NCBI GenBank assembly: GCA_039180675.1
Contig: JBCDDC010000005.1
Span: 117,867-181,866 of the forward strand
Direction of reading: 5' to 3'
Source: Thermohalobaculum sp039180675
GTDB lineage: Bacteria; Pseudomonadota; Alphaproteobacteria; Rhodobacterales; Rhodobacteraceae
DNA length: 64,000 nucleotides
This document shows, in pieces, positions 8,416 through 17,116 of the stretch. The notes beneath the pieces are model-generated. The model searched no databases. It had not been told where the DNA came from and saw only the letters and a program-made list of their open reading frames with translations. Numbering within the stretch: position 1 is the first letter of the stretch; each line of letters starts with the position of its first letter. The translations under genes and the position numbers were made by a program.

Positions 8416-9075
8416 ATGACCAATGCACAAACGGCTCCGACCCAGTCATTCGGGTCAGAGGTTCGGCAACTGCGCAAGGTTCGCCAAATGACGCTGAAGG
8501 ACCTGAGCAACGCATCCGGTGTTTCCCTCAGCCACCTGAGCGCGATCGAACGCAACGCCGCCAAACCGTCGATGGATGTGATCGAGGCAATCTCGGACGC
8601 CCTTTCGATCACGCCGGAGTGGTTTTTCGCGCGCCGATCGGGCCAGGGCCCCATGGAGCGCGCCTATGTCGTGCGGGCGCGCGAGCGGAGGAACCTGAAC
8701 GCGCTCTATGCGCAGGGCGAGCAGGAGCTGGGCTACACGGACAGTCTGCTCTCCAGCTCCATCGGTGGGTCGTTCTACATGGGCATCGCCCATTACGCGC
8801 CGGGCTCTGAGCGCACGGATGAGACCGTGATGTCTTTCGAGGGCGAGCAGCACGGCTTTCTGGTCGAAGGCGAATTGGAGCTGCGTCTGGGCGACGAGCT
8901 TATCCTGCTTCGGGCCGGCGACAGCTACAGCCATGACGCCCGGATCCCGCACCATGCCCGCAACCTCACGGACAAGCCCGCAATCCTGATCTGGGCCGTC
9001 TCCCCCGTCGTAATCCCCTTCGATGTGACAAGATTGAACCTCAAGAAATTGGGTCGCAATCCGGCGCGCGGTTGA
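8416..9075 (+). CDS. XRE-family transcriptional regulator with C-terminal cupin domain
   Basis: DNA-binding regulator with an N-terminal HTH_3 domain (about residues 12-68; LSNASGVSLSHLSAIERN) joined to a small cupin sensor domain (about 140-205). The domain order matches the PuuR/SutR-type regulators that sense small metabolites. The ATG at 8416 is preferred over a TTG 30 bases upstream, with a GGGGTGA element about nine bases before it. It is divergent from the family 5 binding protein and CocE hydrolase, with a perfect inverted repeat between, so it probably controls them and itself. The ligand is unknown. Confidence 0.9.
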   Translation: MTNAQTAPTQSFGSEVRQLRKVRQMTLKDLSNASGVSLSHLSAIERNAAKPSMDVIEAISDALSITPEWFFARRSGQGPMERAYVVRARERRNLNALYAQGEQELGYTDSLLSSSIGGSFYMGIAHYAPGSERTDETVMSFEGEQHGFLVEGELELRLGDELILLRAGDSYSHDARIPHHARNLTDKPAILIWAVSPVVIPFDVTRLNLKKLGRNPARG

Positions 9076-9321
9076 TCTGTTACTGAGATATTAATTGACC
9101 CTGCAACATGCCATTGAATGCCCATGAAGCGATGAGCCGGAGCATCATTGCGAACGACCGCAAGCGTCCAGGTTGACTTAAAAGGGCAGGGCATTGCGGA
9201 GCATCAGGACAGGAGATGCAGGCTACCCCAAACCTCGCTGCACGCCATACGAATGGCTGCTGGGCTGCTGCCGTCAACTTAGAACTCCGCCGCAAATGAC
9301 CATCTGGGCGTGATCAAAAGC

Positions 9322-10152
9322 TTAGAGCCGCGCTCCAGGCCTGTTCTTGCGTTGTTGAGCCGGGCTTAGCTGTGCTGGTGAGTGTGTGTGAGGCATGGCC
9401 TCGGCATTTGCGGTGCCCAGGAGTTCGACGCGGGGGCGGTTGTCGACCAGGGTGACGGCGACGCGGACGCCGTACATCTCGCTGATCCGCTCTTCGGTCA
9501 TCGCGTCGGCGGGTGCGCCCGAGAAGATCACCCGGCCGCTGTCGAGGCAGACGACCCGGTCCGTGAAGCGCCCGACGAGTGCGAGGTCGTGCATGGCCAT
9601 CACAACCGCGATGCCGCGGGCGCGGGCGTCGCGGGCGACTGTCTCCAGCACCAGCATCTGATGGCGCAGGTCCAGTGCTGCGGTCGGCTCATCGAGCAGC
9701 AGCACCTTCGGACGGCGCATCAGCGCCTGGGCGAGGAAGGCGAGCTGGCGCTGCCCGCCCGAGACGTCGTGCAGGGGCCGCTCGGCCAGACCGGCGAGGC
9801 CGAACCGCGCGAGGAGATCGGCGGCACCCTCCAGCACCGGGGCCGGTGTTCTCCAGCCGAGCGAGCGGAGCTGGCCCAGCATCACCGCCTCGAGCATGGT
9901 CAGGCCCGAGGCGGCGGAGGTGTCCTGGGGCATGTAGGCGACGTCCCGGCGCTGGTCGGCCGCCTGGGCGCCGATCCGGATATCTCCCGTGGCGGACAGG
10001 AGACCTGCGATGGCTTTGAGCAACGTCGACTTGCCGGACCCGTTGGCGCCGATCAGGGCGGTGAGTTCCCCCGGCGCGGCCCCGAACGCGGCCTCGCGGA
10101 CGACCGGCGCGCCGGCGTATCCCGCCGAGAGACCTGTGACCGAGAGCATCAC
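9322..10152 (-). CDS. ABC transporter ATP-binding protein, iron-siderophore/B12/metal-chelate type (FecE-like)
   Basis: ATPase of a type II (BtuCD-like) importer. Walker A is GANGSGKST near residue 35, the signature is DVSGGQRQ near 129, Walker B is VLLLDEPTAAL near 150 and the H-loop is MAMHD. Its start overlaps the permease stop by four bases. With the permease and binding protein upstream it forms a complete chelate importer downstream of a TonB receptor and a FecI/FecR pair. The family covers ferric siderophores, haem, cobalamin and possibly copper chelates. Substrate is judged from context only. Confidence 0.9.
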   Translation of the reverse strand: MMLSVTGLSAGYAGAPVVREAAFGAAPGELTALIGANGSGKSTLLKAIAGLLSATGDIRIGAQAADQRRDVAYMPQDTSAASGLTMLEAVMLGQLRSLGWRTPAPVLEGAADLLARFGLAGLAERPLHDVSGGQRQLAFLAQALMRRPKVLLLDEPTAALDLRHQMLVLETVARDARARGIAVVMAMHDLALVGRFTDRVVCLDSGRVIFSGAPADAMTEERISEMYGVRVAVTLVDNRPRVELLGTANAEAMPHTHSPAQLSPAQQRKNRPGARL

Positions 10153-11219
10153 CAGTGCCGCCGTTCGCCGCGGATCAGCAGTGAGAAGAGGAACGGAACC
10201 CCGATCACCGCCGTGACGATGCCGATCGGGATGATCCCGCCTGGAGACAGCGACTTCGAGAGGATCGAGGCACCCGCCATGACCAGCGCGCCCATCAGGG
10301 CCGAGAGCGGGACGAGGAAGCGCTGATCCTCGCCGACCAGCATGCGCGCCAGATGAGGGGCCACGAGCCCGACGAAGCCTATCGTGCCGACAAAGGCCAC
10401 AGCACCGGCGGTCAGGAGGGCGACGACTGCGAAGATCTTCATGCGCAGGCGGGTGACGTCGACACCCATCGCGGCCGCCCGGTCATCACCGAGGCGCAGC
10501 GCCGTGAGGCGGCGCAGGTCGGTGGCGATCAGAAGCATTCCTGTCCCGATGATCGCGGCGGCGATGGGCAGATTGGTCCAGTTCGCCTTGCCCATCGAGC
10601 CGAAGAGCCAGAAGACGATCTGCTGCAGGATCTCGGGTGCTGCGAGATACTGGATCAGCGATTGCAGCGACTGGAAGAGGAAGAGGGTCGCGATCCCGGC
10701 CAGTACCATGATCTCGGCGCTGGCGCCGCGGAGCCGGGAGATCCCGTAGACGATGACCGCGGCGAGGGCGGCTGCGACGAAGGCGGCCAGCGGGATCGTC
10801 ATCGCGGGCCAGACCGGCAGGGTCACGCCGGTCAGGATCGCCGCCGCCGCGCCGAACCCGGCCGCAGCCGAGAAGCCGAGTGTGTAGGGACTGGCGAGCG
10901 GGTTGCCGAGGATGGTCTGCATCAGCGCCCCGGCGGCGCCGAGGCCCGCACCGACCGTCAGCGCCATCAATGCCTGGGGCAGGCGGATCGCGTTGACGAT
11001 CGCCGCCGTCCGGCGGTCGACCTCTCCCTGATCGAAAAGGGCGGCCGTTACCTGATCCAGCGACAGGACGGCGGGGCCGGTCAGGATATCGGCGATCAGG
11101 GTCACGATCACGGCGCTGGCGGCGAGGCCCACCACAAGCACCCGCCGCGCCGCGCGGCGGGCGTAACCCGACAGAATGCCCTCTACCCCCGCCGGTGAGG
11201 GTCCTGTCCCCGCACTCAT
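10149..11219 (-). CDS. FecCD-family ABC transporter permease
   Basis: Multi-spanning inner-membrane permease of the FecCD/BtuC family, 356 residues, with about nine to ten hydrophobic helices. Recognisable segments include RLPQALMALTVGAGLGAAGALMQ near residue 75 and GTIGFVGLVAPHLAR near 285, which are family hallmarks. It follows the binding-protein gene by four bases and overlaps the ATPase gene, so the three are translated together. It is a single permease, which would work as a homodimer. Confidence 0.92.
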   Translation of the reverse strand: MSAGTGPSPAGVEGILSGYARRAARRVLVVGLAASAVIVTLIADILTGPAVLSLDQVTAALFDQGEVDRRTAAIVNAIRLPQALMALTVGAGLGAAGALMQTILGNPLASPYTLGFSAAAGFGAAAAILTGVTLPVWPAMTIPLAAFVAAALAAVIVYGISRLRGASAEIMVLAGIATLFLFQSLQSLIQYLAAPEILQQIVFWLFGSMGKANWTNLPIAAAIIGTGMLLIATDLRRLTALRLGDDRAAAMGVDVTRLRMKIFAVVALLTAGAVAFVGTIGFVGLVAPHLARMLVGEDQRFLVPLSALMGALVMAGASILSKSLSPGGIIPIGIVTAVIGVPFLFSLLIRGERRHW

Positions 11220-11223
11220 GGCG

Positions 11224-12318
11224 CTAGTTCGGGAGCCGGGTCATGTAGGTCCCCTTCGCTTCGATCGGCAGATACTCGGCAAAGAAGCGGTCGAGGCTGG
11301 CCTGAGGGTCCACATCGGCAAAGGCCTCGGGGTAGAGCACCTTCGCCATGTATTGCAGATAGGCGTAGTCGTAGAGCGTGCGCGACCCGCCATGATAGAC
11401 GGCGTGGATCTGCCCGTCCTTGACCGCGGAGAGATCGGCCCAGCCCGGACGCTCCAGATAAGGCTGCATGCGGGCGTGGGTCACCTTCGGCTCGACCCCT
11501 GGGCCCATCAGCACCGCCTGGTCCCGCTTGGCCCAGCCGGAGCCTGCGAGGAAGATGACATCAGGGTCCTGCGCCACCACGTATTCCGGGTTCAGCGGCG
11601 CCCATTTGCCGACCTGGCCGAGTGCGATGTTGTCGCCGCCCGCGAGCCCGATCACGCCGCCCCACATGTAGTCGGTGTAGGTGTTGCCGTGCTCCGACGG
11701 GCCGCGATTGCCAAGCTCGACATAGACGGTTTTACGCGGGCCGCCCGCCTTTGCGATACGGGCTTCGACATCGGCGACGGCGGCGGCGTATTCATCTGCG
11801 AGCTTTCGCGCGCGCTCCTGCTTGTCCATGACCTCGCCGATCAGCAGGGTCGAGGCGACATGTTTTTCGACCGTCTGGGCGTTGTAATCGGCGACCACGA
11901 CCGGGATGCCTGCGGCCTCGATGGTCTGGACAGTGTCACCGAGGGCGGAGAACTGCCATTCGGCGAGAATCGCGACATCGGCGCCGGAGGCGAGGGCAGC
12001 CTCGACCGAGAAGGTCCCGGCATCTACCTCTCCGACATCGGCCAATTCCTCGATACGCGGCGTGGTCTTGGCATAGGCCTGCCACTGCAGGTTGCGCCAG
12101 CCGAACCAGGCGTCCTTGGAGATCGCAGTGACGCGGTCATAGGCGTCGGGGCCGACGATGGCGAAGAAATCCTCGAAGTAGAAGCCGAGGAGCACGTTCT
12201 GCGGGTTGTCCGGCACCTCGACCGTGCGGCCGAGCACGTCGGTCACGGTTTTCGCATTGGCGGGCGCCGATACCAGAAGGGTCGCGGCCGCGAAGGCCGC
12301 CGTGAAGAGCTTGCGCAT
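11224..12318 (-). CDS. Periplasmic chelate-binding protein of an ABC importer (FecB/BtuF-like)
   Basis: Secreted binding protein, 364 residues, with a signal peptide of about 22 residues ending in APANA. The mature start (TVTDVLGRTVEVPDNPQNVLL) is the classic opening of the PF01497 periplasmic-binding family. Two lobes joined by a long helix are expected. It leads the binding protein-permease-ATPase set with gaps of only a few bases. Its chain is longer than most FecB proteins and rich in Trp and Tyr, which may reflect the ligand. Iron-siderophore is the usual reading; the neighbouring MbnPH pair leaves a copper chelate open. Confidence 0.88.
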   Translation of the reverse strand: MRKLFTAAFAAATLLVSAPANAKTVTDVLGRTVEVPDNPQNVLLGFYFEDFFAIVGPDAYDRVTAISKDAWFGWRNLQWQAYAKTTPRIEELADVGEVDAGTFSVEAALASGADVAILAEWQFSALGDTVQTIEAAGIPVVVADYNAQTVEKHVASTLLIGEVMDKQERARKLADEYAAAVADVEARIAKAGGPRKTVYVELGNRGPSEHGNTYTDYMWGGVIGLAGGDNIALGQVGKWAPLNPEYVVAQDPDVIFLAGSGWAKRDQAVLMGPGVEPKVTHARMQPYLERPGWADLSAVKDGQIHAVYHGGSRTLYDYAYLQYMAKVLYPEAFADVDPQASLDRFFAEYLPIEAKGTYMTRLPN

Positions 12319-12378
12319 GAGTTCAGTCCTGTGAGAGGGCGAGGGAGCGCGCGGGTCGGCCGCGCGGCTGTGCGTTCG

Positions 12379-12747
12379 TCACCGGATCGGGGGCGGTGCC
12401 CTTGCTGGATAGGGCGCGGGCCGGGTTACCTGTGCAGGCCGCTCGACCATCGCGAGATGGGTTACCTCGCCGCAGATTTCGCTGCAGCAGGCGGGTGCGG
12501 GGTCTGGCACGGAGATCGCCGCCCCGAGGATACAGAATGCGCAGAGCGGCGCCGGTGCCCCGTCGGAGGGCGCGTCTTCGCCGAGGGGCCAGACGATCTC
12601 CTGCAACCCATCGGGTGTGCAGATCACGACCGTGAAGCCCGGCTTGGCGGGGTTTAGCGCCGCCGCATGCGCATAGGCGAAGACGATCTGCGAGACCGTG
12701 AGTGCAAGGATCGCCAAAAGGCGCGTTGCGGGCCGGGCAAGTGACAT
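12379..12747 (-). CDS. DUF2946 family protein
   Basis: Small 122-residue protein with an N-terminal hydrophobic segment (about residues 8-28) and a Cys-rich centre (CAFCILG, then ACCSE and C) typical of DUF2946. Family members are often encoded near metal, particularly copper, uptake genes. The Cys residues could bind a metal at the membrane or in the periplasm, though this is inferred. It sits between the TonB receptor and the ABC binding protein on the same strand, so it probably belongs to the import locus. The Pro/Arg-rich tail looks unstructured. Confidence 0.7.
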   Translation of the reverse strand: MSLARPATRLLAILALTVSQIVFAYAHAAALNPAKPGFTVVICTPDGLQEIVWPLGEDAPSDGAPAPLCAFCILGAAISVPDPAPACCSEICGEVTHLAMVERPAQVTRPAPYPARAPPPIR

Positions 12748-12829
12748 GGCTCAACCCTGCCGATCTTCGACGGGTCTGCCAACAGGAAACTGATCATTTC
12801 GTGGAGAGCGGCGCAAACGGCCCCACCCT

Positions 12830-15298
12830 TTAGAAGAAGATCTTGCCCCTCACCCCGAAGCGCCGGGTCGGGCCGACCTCGCCGCTCTGAGGGAGGCCGA
12901 ACAGTGTCGTTGCGATGTCCGAGGTCTCGCCGGTCTGGTAGAATTCGTTGAAGAGGTTCTCGGCGAAGGCCTCGACTTCGAACCGGTCAGCCCGTAGGCC
13001 GATGCGCAGGTTGACGACGTTGCGGTCGCCGAAAGTGTCGCCCCCCGGGGCCACATCGGTGATCGAGTTGAAGAAATCGCTGGTGTAGTTGTACTCCCAC
13101 CGCATGAAGGCGTCGCCGAAATCGTTGGCGACCGGATGCTCATACTCGGCAATCACGCTCAGCGTATGGACCGGTGCGTTGGGCAGCTGAGAGCCGGTGA
13201 GATCGCCGACGCTCGGCTCGATGAAGTCGATGAAATTGCTTTTCGCGAGGCCGTAATCGATGCCCAGGAACAGCCCGTCGATCGGCCGCGCCTGCACCGT
13301 GATCTCGGCGCCGATCGAGCGCGCCTCGGCGGCATTGACGATTGCCGGAACATCGACAGTGCCGCCGGGGGCCAGAGGACTGGCGATGGGAGTCAATGCG
13401 GAGACCTGGATGTCGTCGTAGAACAACGCAAAGCCGCTGCCGTTGACGACCAGGCGGTTGTCGAACCAGGACGAGCGGAAGCCGCCCTCATAGTTGATCG
13501 CGCTCTCCTCGCCAAAGGAGGTTCCGAAAACCGTTGGCAACGTGTTGAAGCCGCCCGACCGGAAACCGGTCGAAATCGCGACATAGGTGCTAAAGTCGTC
13601 GGTCCATTCGTAGCGGATGGAGCCCTTGGGGGTGACGCCCGTGAAGGTCTCCTTGGCGCTGAAAGGATCGCCAAGAGTGGGACCAAAGAGCGGCGCGAAG
13701 GTGCCTATGGCGGCATTTTCCTTCACGTCGATCTCGACCCGGTCAAGGTTGAAGCGGGCGCCTGCGCCAAGCTCGAGCCTGTCGATCGGCCGGAAGGTGA
13801 CGTCGCCAAAGACGCCGAAGTTGAAGACGTCAAGCTCGGTCGAGTTGACCAAGGCTCCAGCGCCGGGCCCTACGACCGATGCCAGATCAGACTGGCCGGT
13901 GATCGCGAACTCAGTGTCGGTGCTGTTGAAGCTGAAATTCGCGCCCAGGATGAAGCTCGTCTCGCCGGCGAAGGGCAGGTCGAAACCATCCGAGTTGAAG
14001 CGGAACTCCTGAGCGATCGACCGATCCTCGTCGTCGGCCGTCCCGAGGAAAATATCGGCCGCCGAAAAATCGCCATCGAGGATCGTGTCGCTCTTGACGA
14101 TCAGGAAGGATGTGTTCGAGATCGCCGTGCCGAAGCCGGTGTCGTACTCGGCCCGGAAGTTGGTGAGAAACCGGTTTACGTCGCCCTCGGCTTCCTCTTC
14201 ATTAAACAGGAAGATCAGGTCGTCGCCGCCGGCGATGCTGTCTTCGGTCGCCACGTTGCCCTGGACGAAATTGTTTCGCTCGAGGCTTCCCGACCAGTCG
14301 AGGGTAAGCCGATCGATCGGCTGCGAGCGCAGCGCCAGGCGGGCGCCGAAATCACTGGTGTCGAGGGCATCCGGGTCGGAGACGTTGGGCGTGTCGATGA
14401 AGCCGTCGGCAGCCTGGCCGAAGAAGGTCAAGCGGCCGTTCAACAGATCTTCGTCCAAGATGGCGCCGTTGATGACGCCGCGGACGCGCCCGTCCGGGAA
14501 GCTGCCGGCCTCGACTTCGACGTTCGCCTCGAAATCGGCTGACGGCTTCTTGGTGACGAAGTTGACCGCGCCGCCGATGGTGCCGCGCCCGAAGGTCGTG
14601 CCCTGCGGCCCGAACGCGACTTCGAGCCGCTCGAGATCGAAGAGCGTAGGGTTCAGCCCGAGGTTCGAGCCGGTCGGGTTGATGATCACCTCGTCGATGT
14701 AAACCCCGCTGGTCGGTCCGGTCGCGGAACCGCCGATCAGGTTGGAGATGCCTCGGATCGACAATTCGGCATCGGTTGGGCTGCCCCCCTCGACGAAGTT
14801 CGTGTTCGGGATGCGCAGGACATAGTCGTTGAGATCGTCGATGTTTGAGCGCTGGATCTCCTCGTCCGACAGGACGGCGACCGAGCCTGGCACCTCCTCT
14901 AAGCCTTCCTCGAAGCGCCGTGCGGTCACGATCAGCTGGTTGAGCGTCTCCGGCCCGTCATCGGGCGAGGCCACGCTTTGCGAGATCGTGACGCTTTCGG
15001 CGCTGGTGAAGCGGTAGGAGAGGCCGCTGCCCGAGAGCAGTTCGTTGAGGGCTGCGTCCACTGGCAGGCGCCCGCTGACGCCGGGGGAGCGCCCGCCCCG
15101 GGCGATCCGCGCATCATAGACCAGCGTGAGACCCGATTGGTCGGCGAATGCCAGAAGTGCTGTCGGCAAAGGCTGGTTGGGGATCGAGAAGGTCTTCGCG
15201 CCTTCGGTCTGCTGCGCCACTGCGGGCGTTGTGGTGAGCGCGGCGGCAGCCGTCGTCGCGAGCAGGAAGCCCGCCGTCAAAACTCTATACGATGTCAT
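12830..15298 (-). CDS. TonB-dependent outer-membrane receptor with N-terminal STN signalling domain
   Basis: Outer-membrane transporter of about 822 residues. A signal peptide (about 1-29) is followed by a secretin/TonB N-terminal (STN) domain (about 37-100; QPLPTALLAFADQSGL), a TonB-box region (ETLNQLIVTA), a plug domain with SIRGISN and RLEVAFGPQGTTFGRGTIGG, and a beta-barrel ending in F. STN domains contact a FecR-type protein, and a FecR and FecI pair lies directly upstream. ATG 15298 is chosen over 15334 because the signal peptide begins there. The receptor should both import and signal its ligand, which is a metal chelate of unknown kind. Confidence 0.92.
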   Translation of the reverse strand: MTSYRVLTAGFLLATTAAAALTTTPAVAQQTEGAKTFSIPNQPLPTALLAFADQSGLTLVYDARIARGGRSPGVSGRLPVDAALNELLSGSGLSYRFTSAESVTISQSVASPDDGPETLNQLIVTARRFEEGLEEVPGSVAVLSDEEIQRSNIDDLNDYVLRIPNTNFVEGGSPTDAELSIRGISNLIGGSATGPTSGVYIDEVIINPTGSNLGLNPTLFDLERLEVAFGPQGTTFGRGTIGGAVNFVTKKPSADFEANVEVEAGSFPDGRVRGVINGAILDEDLLNGRLTFFGQAADGFIDTPNVSDPDALDTSDFGARLALRSQPIDRLTLDWSGSLERNNFVQGNVATEDSIAGGDDLIFLFNEEEAEGDVNRFLTNFRAEYDTGFGTAISNTSFLIVKSDTILDGDFSAADIFLGTADDEDRSIAQEFRFNSDGFDLPFAGETSFILGANFSFNSTDTEFAITGQSDLASVVGPGAGALVNSTELDVFNFGVFGDVTFRPIDRLELGAGARFNLDRVEIDVKENAAIGTFAPLFGPTLGDPFSAKETFTGVTPKGSIRYEWTDDFSTYVAISTGFRSGGFNTLPTVFGTSFGEESAINYEGGFRSSWFDNRLVVNGSGFALFYDDIQVSALTPIASPLAPGGTVDVPAIVNAAEARSIGAEITVQARPIDGLFLGIDYGLAKSNFIDFIEPSVGDLTGSQLPNAPVHTLSVIAEYEHPVANDFGDAFMRWEYNYTSDFFNSITDVAPGGDTFGDRNVVNLRIGLRADRFEVEAFAENLFNEFYQTGETSDIATTLFGLPQSGEVGPTRRFGVRGKIFF

Positions 15299-15415
15299 CA
15301 GATGTCCCCGTCCAAATGGCCGGCGCTCTGACACTATTGCACCGGTCTCTGGGACTAAGACGGGCGAGGAGGCGCAGGTAATTACTCCGTGAGCGAAAAT
15401 TTTCGCCAGGGACGG

Positions 15416-16348
15416 TCAGTTGGCGGTGACGAGGACGAAGAGATCGCCAACGCGGCGCAGGGTGATTGGCAGGCTCTGTTCGATCGCATCGAGTGCGCCG
15501 TCAATGTCATCGATCCGGAAGGAGGCGGTGACCGGGAGTTCGGCGACGGAAGGGTCTGCGATGACGATCCGGCCGAGCAGGTAGCGCTCCAGCTCTGCCA
15601 TGACCTCGCCGAGGGGGACGTCGTTGAAGATGATCCGGCCACGGCGCCAGGCGAGGAGGGTTTCCACCGACACATCCTTTGAGGCCAGCATCCGGCCTGC
15701 GCTCACGCGGACCCGGGCAGGGGCTGCGGCGATTTCCTGGCCCGCGGCCTCTGAGGAGACAGAAACCGAGTGTTCGGTCACGATCACATCGGCCCCGTCC
15801 TCGACGATCTCGACCGAAAAGGCGGTGCCGAGCGCCTTAACCTCGAGATCACCAGCGAGAACAACGAAGGGGCGTTCGGTATCTGGCGCGACCGCGAAGA
15901 ACGCTTCTCCGCGATGGAGCGTGACCGTGCGCCTTGCTGCTCCCCAGTCGGTGGACAGCGAGGTGGAGGTGTTGAGAAACACCTCGGAGCCGTCGGTGAG
16001 GGCTATCTGGCGCTGCTGCCCGGGCCAGGTGCTGTGATCGGCGAAGGCGCCGGACCATGTGGCCGCCTGCCAGCCGATGGCGCCTGAGACGGTGAGCGCC
16101 AGCATGGCAGCGATGCGCGTGAGGCTGGAGGGGCGGCGGTGCCGCGCGCGTCTGCGCCCGGTCGGCAGAGCATCGAGCGCACCCCAGGCTCGCTCCGCCC
16201 GGCGGAAGGCGTGACGGTGGCGCAGGTCGGCGTTGAGCCAGTTCTGAAACGCCGCGGTTTGTGCGCCGTCCGCCTCGTCGTCGCGCAACCGGACGAGCCA
16301 TTCGAGGGCGGCTTCGTCAGGGTCGTCGGGCACGCGTCTTTGATTCAC
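15416..16348 (-). CDS. FecR-family anti-sigma/sigma regulator
   Basis: Inner-membrane signal transducer between the receptor STN domain and the sigma factor, 310 residues. The N-terminal cytoplasmic part has the DUF4880 pattern (EAALEWLVRLRDDEAD and FQNWLNADLRHRHAFRRAERAW). A transmembrane helix follows near residues 77-95, then the FecR domain (LTDGSEVFLNTSTSL, LHRGEAFFAVAPD) and a C-terminal DUF4974-like domain (GRIIFNDVPLGEVMAELERY). The GTG at 16348 is favoured because AAGGAAC lies upstream and everything before it is non-conserved. The gap to the receptor is 117 bases, which may hold the promoter used by the partner sigma factor. Confidence 0.9.
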   Translation of the reverse strand: MNQRRVPDDPDEAALEWLVRLRDDEADGAQTAAFQNWLNADLRHRHAFRRAERAWGALDALPTGRRRARHRRPSSLTRIAAMLALTVSGAIGWQAATWSGAFADHSTWPGQQRQIALTDGSEVFLNTSTSLSTDWGAARRTVTLHRGEAFFAVAPDTERPFVVLAGDLEVKALGTAFSVEIVEDGADVIVTEHSVSVSSEAAGQEIAAAPARVRVSAGRMLASKDVSVETLLAWRRGRIIFNDVPLGEVMAELERYLLGRIVIADPSVAELPVTASFRIDDIDGALDAIEQSLPITLRRVGDLFVLVTAN

Positions 16349-16415
16349 TGAGCACCTGTTCCTTGGGCGAGGCCCCGCACTGCCGAGCGCGGAGCCCACC
16401 TGAGCGGCACATCCG

Positions 16416-16910
16416 CTAGTCACGCTCCAGCGCATCGCGGCACCGTGCCAGCGCCCGCACCATGTGCACCATAACGGTGTTCTTGGAAATACCGAGCCGG
16501 GCAGCGATCTCGGCATAGCGCAAGCCCGCGAACTTATGAAGCTCCAGCACCTCGCGCTGGCGCGGGGGCAGGGATGCTATCACCTGCTGCAGGCGCAGAA
16601 GCTCCTCGCGCGAGATGACGTGATGCTCGGCCGTTGGGGCGTCGTCCGAGGCGTCGCGCACGGCGATCTCGTCGCTGACGGACCGGTTGCGCCGACGCAG
16701 GTCCCTGACATCGGCCACGATGTTGAGCGCGATCCGGTAGAGATAGGCGCGCGGGTTGTGCAGATCGTTCGGCGCGCGTTCGAGAAGGCGCAGGAATGCC
16801 TCCTGCGTGATCTCGGCGGCGGCGTCGGTGCAGTCGAGCTTGCGGGAGACGAAGCGGTGCAGCTCGTGGTTATGCGCGAGGAAGAGCTGGGCGACCTCGT
16901 TTCTACGCAT
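16416..16910 (-). CDS. RNA polymerase ECF sigma factor (FecI-like)
   Basis: Group 4 sigma factor of 164 residues. Region 2 contains DAAAEITQEAFLRLLER and NPRAYLYRIALNIVAD. Region 4 contains LPPRQREVLELHKFAGLRYAEIAARLGI followed by SKNTV, the DNA-recognition helix. It is the upstream partner of the FecR gene 67 bases downstream and should direct transcription of the receptor. It lies directly after the MbnH-like gene on the same strand, separated by about 200 bases. The order sigma, FecR, TonB receptor is that of fecIRA and of mbnIRT. Confidence 0.92.
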   Translation of the reverse strand: MRRNEVAQLFLAHNHELHRFVSRKLDCTDAAAEITQEAFLRLLERAPNDLHNPRAYLYRIALNIVADVRDLRRRNRSVSDEIAVRDASDDAPTAEHHVISREELLRLQQVIASLPPRQREVLELHKFAGLRYAEIAARLGISKNTVMVHMVRALARCRDALERD

Positions 16911-17116
16911 GACGGTGACTTACCCGGGCTGGCGCGCTGTTCTTGCGCCTGACGATCCTCGCGATGCTGGCTGACTGTCTCATGGCACCTCGCCCTAGGG
17001 ATTATCGGCCCGATTACCGACTAAGCGTGTCCCGTGGCGGAGGCTGGAGAACAGGCTGGATAGTCCGGCGCGGTGTGGGGAATGTCAACGGTATCGGTGA
17101 TCGCTGACGGGGTGTC

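Noticed and set aside
11176..12657. 493-codon plus-strand frame over the chelate-binding protein
   Set aside because: Opposite strand to a recognisable PF01497-type protein; composition typical of antisense frames.
13136..14542. 468-codon plus-strand frame over the STN-type TonB receptor
   Set aside because: Antisense shadow of GC-rich coding DNA; no conserved domain or ribosome site.
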